Below, piece after piece: positions 60,683 to 64,000 of a DNA stretch of 64,000 bases. This stretch comes from Hyphomicrobium sp. 12-62-95 (lineage in GTDB: Bacteria > Pseudomonadota > Alphaproteobacteria > Rhizobiales > Hyphomicrobiaceae), in assembly GCA_002279935.1 (NCBI GenBank), contig NCCZ01000008.1, forward strand, positions 1 to 64,000. The letters are read 5' to 3'. A program made the translations under genes and the position numbers. The stretch's first letter is position 1, and each line of letters opens with the position of its first letter. The notes below the pieces were generated by a model, which saw only the letters and a list, made by a program, of their open reading frames with translations, did not search any database and was not told the DNA's origin.

Positions 60683-62119
60683 TTAAGCGGCGGCGCGGGC
60701 GGGTTCGGCATCGGCAGCGTTGTGGAGCCAGCGCATGATGCGCTCCATGTCCGGGGGCGGGGCAGAGCGGAGTACGCTCTGACCGTCGCGGGTGGTGGCG
60801 AATTTCAGAATCGCCGCGCACAGGATGCTGGGTTCGGCGGCGACGATGCGGTCCAGGTCTGGGTAGCCTGAGCCGACAAGAAGCTGGGCGTGGGTGCCGC
60901 GCAGGAATGGTACCGTGCAGACGAGGCGGGCTTGCGCCTGCCAATCGCGGACGCGCTGGGCGGTGATGAATTTGGCGCGCGCGGCGCTGGAGACGGCTTC
61001 CGCGTCGGCTGCAAGCAGATCGCGGACGGTTGCAAGGCCAGCGTCGATCAATCGTCCGGCCGTCTTCGGGCCGATGGAGGGCGCGCGTTCGATGTGGTCA
61101 TCGAGGGCGAGGAAGAAGCGCTTGGCGGTATCGCCCGTGGCGAGATCATCGTTGCGCTCGACTTCATCGGGTTTGAAGGCGCGTTCCCGTGATTCGCCGT
61201 TGCTGGTCCGGCGTTGTGACCAGGATCGGGTTGCACCGTTGCTTTCGCCATTGGTCGCGGCTTGACGCTCGCTTTGACGATTACGGCGGCGGCGTGCCTG
61301 TTCCTGGCGCTGGCGCAGGTGGCGGCGCATGTGGACGCGATCTGTGGTCGATTGGGTGGAGAGAACGTGGGTGACGGGGTCATAGCTCTGGCCGCGTGCG
61401 CTGGTGCGTGCGGAGGTGGATTGGGTCGATCGGCTGCGGGATGATGTGTTGGCACTGACTGCCGCGCGCAAGGCGGCGAGTTCTGATTCCTGGCGGTCGA
61501 GGCGGGCCAGGAGGGCTGCGAGTGTGGCCTGATCGGTGGATGCGCTGCTGTGTGCGGTGGTCGGGTTGGTGGAAACGTGCGGCGGCGCGGTGGTGAGGAG
61601 GCCGTTCAATGGGACGGCGTGACTGGATGGGCTTTGGGCTGTCTGGATCGTGTGCCGGGGCTCGTTCGCGCTGATGTCAATTCGGGTGGCTGAGAGTTGG
61701 GCGAGAAGGCCGGCGATGTCGGTAAGGCTGGCGTGCGTGCGGCCGTCGCGGATGGCGCGGGCTTCGGCGCGGGTCAGGAGCGCTTTCAGTTCGGCCGAGG
61801 CGGTGACGGGGGCTGAACCCTGGCGACGATCTGCGCGGGTGAGCCAGCGGGCTGAGGCCGCGGCCATGGAGGCAGGGTCCAGGCTTAGTTGCCAGAAGAT
61901 GGTTTGCGCCTCAGGGGTGCGGGCCAGTACGCTGATGAGATGGGCGACATCGACGTGGGCGTGGCCGATGGCATCGGCTTCGGCGAACGCCTGATTGCAG
62001 ACGTTCAGCACAGTCTCCTCAACCTGCAGCGTGAGGCTGCGGGTTGCTTGAAGGGCTTGGCCGCAGCAGGCGCAGGTGTGGGCCGGGTCGCGGCCGTCGC
62101 TGAACATTGGCATATCCAT
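60683..62119 (-). CDS. Clp-N-like/helix-hairpin-helix fusion protein
   Basis: 478 residues. Residues 13-24 have a short CxxC (CACCGQ). About 30-145 resemble the double Clp N-terminal repeat of ClpA/ClpB (VCNQAFAEADAIGHAHVDVAHLI, then ALLTRAEARAIRDGRTHASLTDI). A Ser/Thr/Arg/Gln-rich, probably disordered linker fills about 160-335. The end (about 340-470) contains a helix-hairpin-helix DUF4332-like module: APSIGPKTAGRLIDAGLATV. No ATPase or nuclease domain is present. Function unknown; an adaptor that binds both protein and DNA is a guess. Confidence 0.65.
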   Translation of the reverse strand: MDMPMFSDGRDPAHTCACCGQALQATRSLTLQVEETVLNVCNQAFAEADAIGHAHVDVAHLISVLARTPEAQTIFWQLSLDPASMAAASARWLTRADRRQGSAPVTASAELKALLTRAEARAIRDGRTHASLTDIAGLLAQLSATRIDISANEPRHTIQTAQSPSSHAVPLNGLLTTAPPHVSTNPTTAHSSASTDQATLAALLARLDRQESELAALRAAVSANTSSRSRSTQSTSARTSARGQSYDPVTHVLSTQSTTDRVHMRRHLRQRQEQARRRRNRQSERQAATNGESNGATRSWSQRRTSNGESRERAFKPDEVERNDDLATGDTAKRFFLALDDHIERAPSIGPKTAGRLIDAGLATVRDLLAADAEAVSSAARAKFITAQRVRDWQAQARLVCTVPFLRGTHAQLLVGSGYPDLDRIVAAEPSILCAAILKFATTRDGQSVLRSAPPPDMERIMRWLHNAADAEPARAAA

Positions 62120-62419
62120 GGATTAATCCCGGGCGACGATACGCCGAGTCTCCGTGGGCTGTTTTTCGCTCATCCACAGGCGTTTGCGGTCGTGGACAGG
62201 ATTTCGGAGCCGGTGCGGTTGCGGGGCGGCCGGGGCTCAAGTTGCCGGGGGGCGGGAAGCCCGGTATGGACGGCGGGACCATCGCTCCGTCGAGTCGCGC
62301 GCCGGGGCTATTATGCCCACCAACATTCAGAGTCTTTGCGATGCAACTTATGTCTTGTGCGGTTCCCCGATCGACCGAAGCCCTAGCGGCTTTGCTGTGC
62401 TTACTGGCGGGGGCGCACC
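62120..62419. other. Divergent spacer upstream of proS
   Basis: 300 bases between the minus-strand fusion gene and proS. No gene is credible. TATTAT at 62309 is a possible -10 box without a good -35 box. Confidence 0.35.
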
Positions 62420-63955
62420 ATGAGTAAGCGCGCGCTCAGTGTGACCCGGGAGCAGAGCTTTCCGGAGTGGTATCAGGAAGCGGTGCGCGACGGCGACATG
62501 GCCGAGCAGAGCCCCGTGCGCGGCTGCATGATCATCAAGCCGTGGGGCTGGGGCGTGTGGGAGCGCGTGCAGGCTGAGCTTGATCAGCGGATCAAGGATA
62601 CGGGACACGAGAACTGCTACTTCCCGCTGTTTATCCCGATGAGCTTCATCGCCAAGGAAGCGGAGCACGTCGAGGGCTTCGCCAAGGAGATGGCGGTTGT
62701 TACGCATCACCGGCTGAAGAACGAGGGCGGCAAGCTGGTGCTCGATCCGGACGCCAAGCTGGAAGAGCCGCTGATCGTGCGGCCGACGTCGGAGACGATC
62801 ATTGGCGATGCGTTTCAGCGCTGGGTAAAGAGCTATCGCGATCTTCCGTTGTTGATCAACCAGTGGGCGAACGTGGTGCGCTGGGAGATGCGGACGCGGT
62901 TGTTCCTGCGCACGGCGGAGTTTCTGTGGCAGGAGGGGCATACGGCGCACGCCGATCGCGAGGACGCGATGGCGGAGACGCGAAAGATGCTCGAGGTCTA
63001 TCGCGAGTTTTCCGAGACGGTGCTCGCCATGCCCGTGATTGCTGGCGAAAAGCCCGCAAATGAACGGTTTCCGGGCGCCGACAACACGTATTCGATCGAA
63101 GCGATGATGCAGGACGGCAAGGCGTTGCAGGCCGGTACGTCGCACTATCTGGGTACGCATTTCGCCGAAGCGCAGAACATCCAGTTCCAGAACCAGGATG
63201 GCAAGCTGACCTTCTGCCATACGACGAGCTGGGGCGTTTCCACGCGTCTTATCGGCGGCGTGATCATGAGCCATGGCGACGATGACGGCCTTCGGATGCC
63301 GCCGAAGATCGCGCCGCGGCAGATTGTGATTGTGCCGATGCTGCGCGACAAGCCGGAGGACGCGGAACTCAAGGCATACTGCGCGGAGCTGGAAGCGGAA
63401 TTGAAGGCGCAGGGCATTCGCGTGCTTGTCGATCTGAAGCCGATCAAATCGGCGGAGAAGCGGTGGAACTGGGTGCGCCGGGGTGCGCCGGTGATTATCG
63501 AAATCGGCGGACGCGATGCGGCGGGCGGTAACGTGACCTTCATGCGGCGCGACAAGTTGCGCGACGGCGACAAGGTGATCTCGCATACGCAGGCGCGGGC
63601 GGAGTTCGTTACCGGTGCGAAGACGCTGCTGGAGGCCATTCAGTCGGTGCTCTACGCGGAAGCGAAGGCGCGGCTCGACGGGAACATCGTGACGACGATG
63701 ACGACGTTTGCCGATTTGGAGGCCTATTACGGAGCGTCGGCTGGCGATGACGAGGGTGGCGAGTTCAAGGGCTGGGCCGGTGTGATGTGGGCGAAGCCCG
63801 AAGGGGCGGCGCTCGAAGCTGTGGCGGAGCGGTTAAAAGCCTTGAAGCTGACGATCCGCAACGCGCCGCTGGAGCAGCCGCCGGTTGAGGGCAAGACGTG
63901 TCTGTTCACCGGGGAACCGGCGAAGGAGTACGTGTTGATCGGGCGGTCGTACTAG
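62420..63955 (+). CDS. proS: Proline--tRNA ligase, archaeal/eukaryotic type
   Basis: 511 residues. The enzyme charges tRNA-Pro. It is the archaeal/eukaryotic-type ProRS, not the shorter (about 440) form I expect in alphaproteobacteria: KPWGWGVWERVQAELD near the N terminus, motif 2 region RPTSETII, the anticodon-binding domain after about 290, then the extra C-terminal domain ending in GRSY with a terminal Tyr. Of the four cysteines that bind zinc in many relatives only Cys494 (CLFTGEP) remains; the WCGDPEC-like stretch is WAKPEGAA. No INS editing domain is seen. Confidence 0.93.
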   Translation: MSKRALSVTREQSFPEWYQEAVRDGDMAEQSPVRGCMIIKPWGWGVWERVQAELDQRIKDTGHENCYFPLFIPMSFIAKEAEHVEGFAKEMAVVTHHRLKNEGGKLVLDPDAKLEEPLIVRPTSETIIGDAFQRWVKSYRDLPLLINQWANVVRWEMRTRLFLRTAEFLWQEGHTAHADREDAMAETRKMLEVYREFSETVLAMPVIAGEKPANERFPGADNTYSIEAMMQDGKALQAGTSHYLGTHFAEAQNIQFQNQDGKLTFCHTTSWGVSTRLIGGVIMSHGDDDGLRMPPKIAPRQIVIVPMLRDKPEDAELKAYCAELEAELKAQGIRVLVDLKPIKSAEKRWNWVRRGAPVIIEIGGRDAAGGNVTFMRRDKLRDGDKVISHTQARAEFVTGAKTLLEAIQSVLYAEAKARLDGNIVTTMTTFADLEAYYGASAGDDEGGEFKGWAGVMWAKPEGAALEAVAERLKALKLTIRNAPLEQPPVEGKTCLFTGEPAKEYVLIGRSY

Positions 63956-64000
63956 CGGGGGTGTCGCATTCGGGCCGGATGGCGCGTTGTTTCAATGCGT

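Overview
The window is GC-rich, densely coded bacterial chromosome from an alphaproteobacterium, most likely order Hyphomicrobiales (a Hyphomicrobium-like organism is my best guess, not proven). The evidence is gene order: tig-clpP-clpX-lon-hupB-tRNA-Val, then nuoA to nuoN followed by birA, rnj, mce and a DUF1467 gene with proS nearby, and gyrA-coaD-cyclophilins-queA-tgt upstream. I see no prophage, integrase, transposase or CRISPR array.

Layout. 1-5 kb: a duplicated beta-barrel outer membrane protein, two uncharacterised genes, ssb and a PRC-barrel protein. 5-16 kb: gyrA, a Crp/Fnr-type regulator divergent from ompW with two perfect FNR/FixK-type boxes between them, coaD, two cyclophilins, a DUF423 protein, a 24-residue basic protein, a PPK2-type kinase, queA and tgt. 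16-27 kb: DUF1223 protein, DMT transporter, tRNA-Lys, sulfurtransferase, bluB, a Tat-exported glucan protein, a two-gene RND efflux system and an outer membrane protein. 27-35 kb: tRNA-Leu, trigger factor, ClpP, ClpX, Lon and HU, a protein quality-control block. 35-37.7 kb: tRNA-Val and tRNA-Asp embedded in seven copies of a roughly 100-bp repeat, with a DUF1993 gene and an acyltransferase between them. 37.8-56.5 kb: all 14 complex I genes (nuoA-N) with at least nine extra genes interspersed. 56.5-64 kb: birA, RNase J, methylmalonyl-CoA epimerase, DUF1467, two uncharacterised genes and a proline--tRNA ligase of the archaeal/eukaryotic type.

How the genes work together. The nuo block encodes the NADH dehydrogenase peripheral arm (B, C, D, E, F, G, I) and membrane arm (A, H, J, K, L, M, N). 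Three short, translationally coupled membrane proteins follow nuoE, nuoH and nuoJ. The fnr-like gene and ompW probably respond to one regulator through the paired boxes. queA and tgt act in queuosine synthesis. The mexAB-like pair lacks a local outer membrane channel and regulator.

Most interesting signals: the tRNA-flanking 100-bp repeat family; the paired FNR boxes; the extra membrane genes of the nuo cluster; a ProRS of foreign type in what I take to be the usual proS neighbourhood; a Tgt lacking nearly all its zinc ligands; a GyrA with Asn-Leu at the quinolone-contact positions; and a Clp-N-like/helix-hairpin-helix fusion protein.
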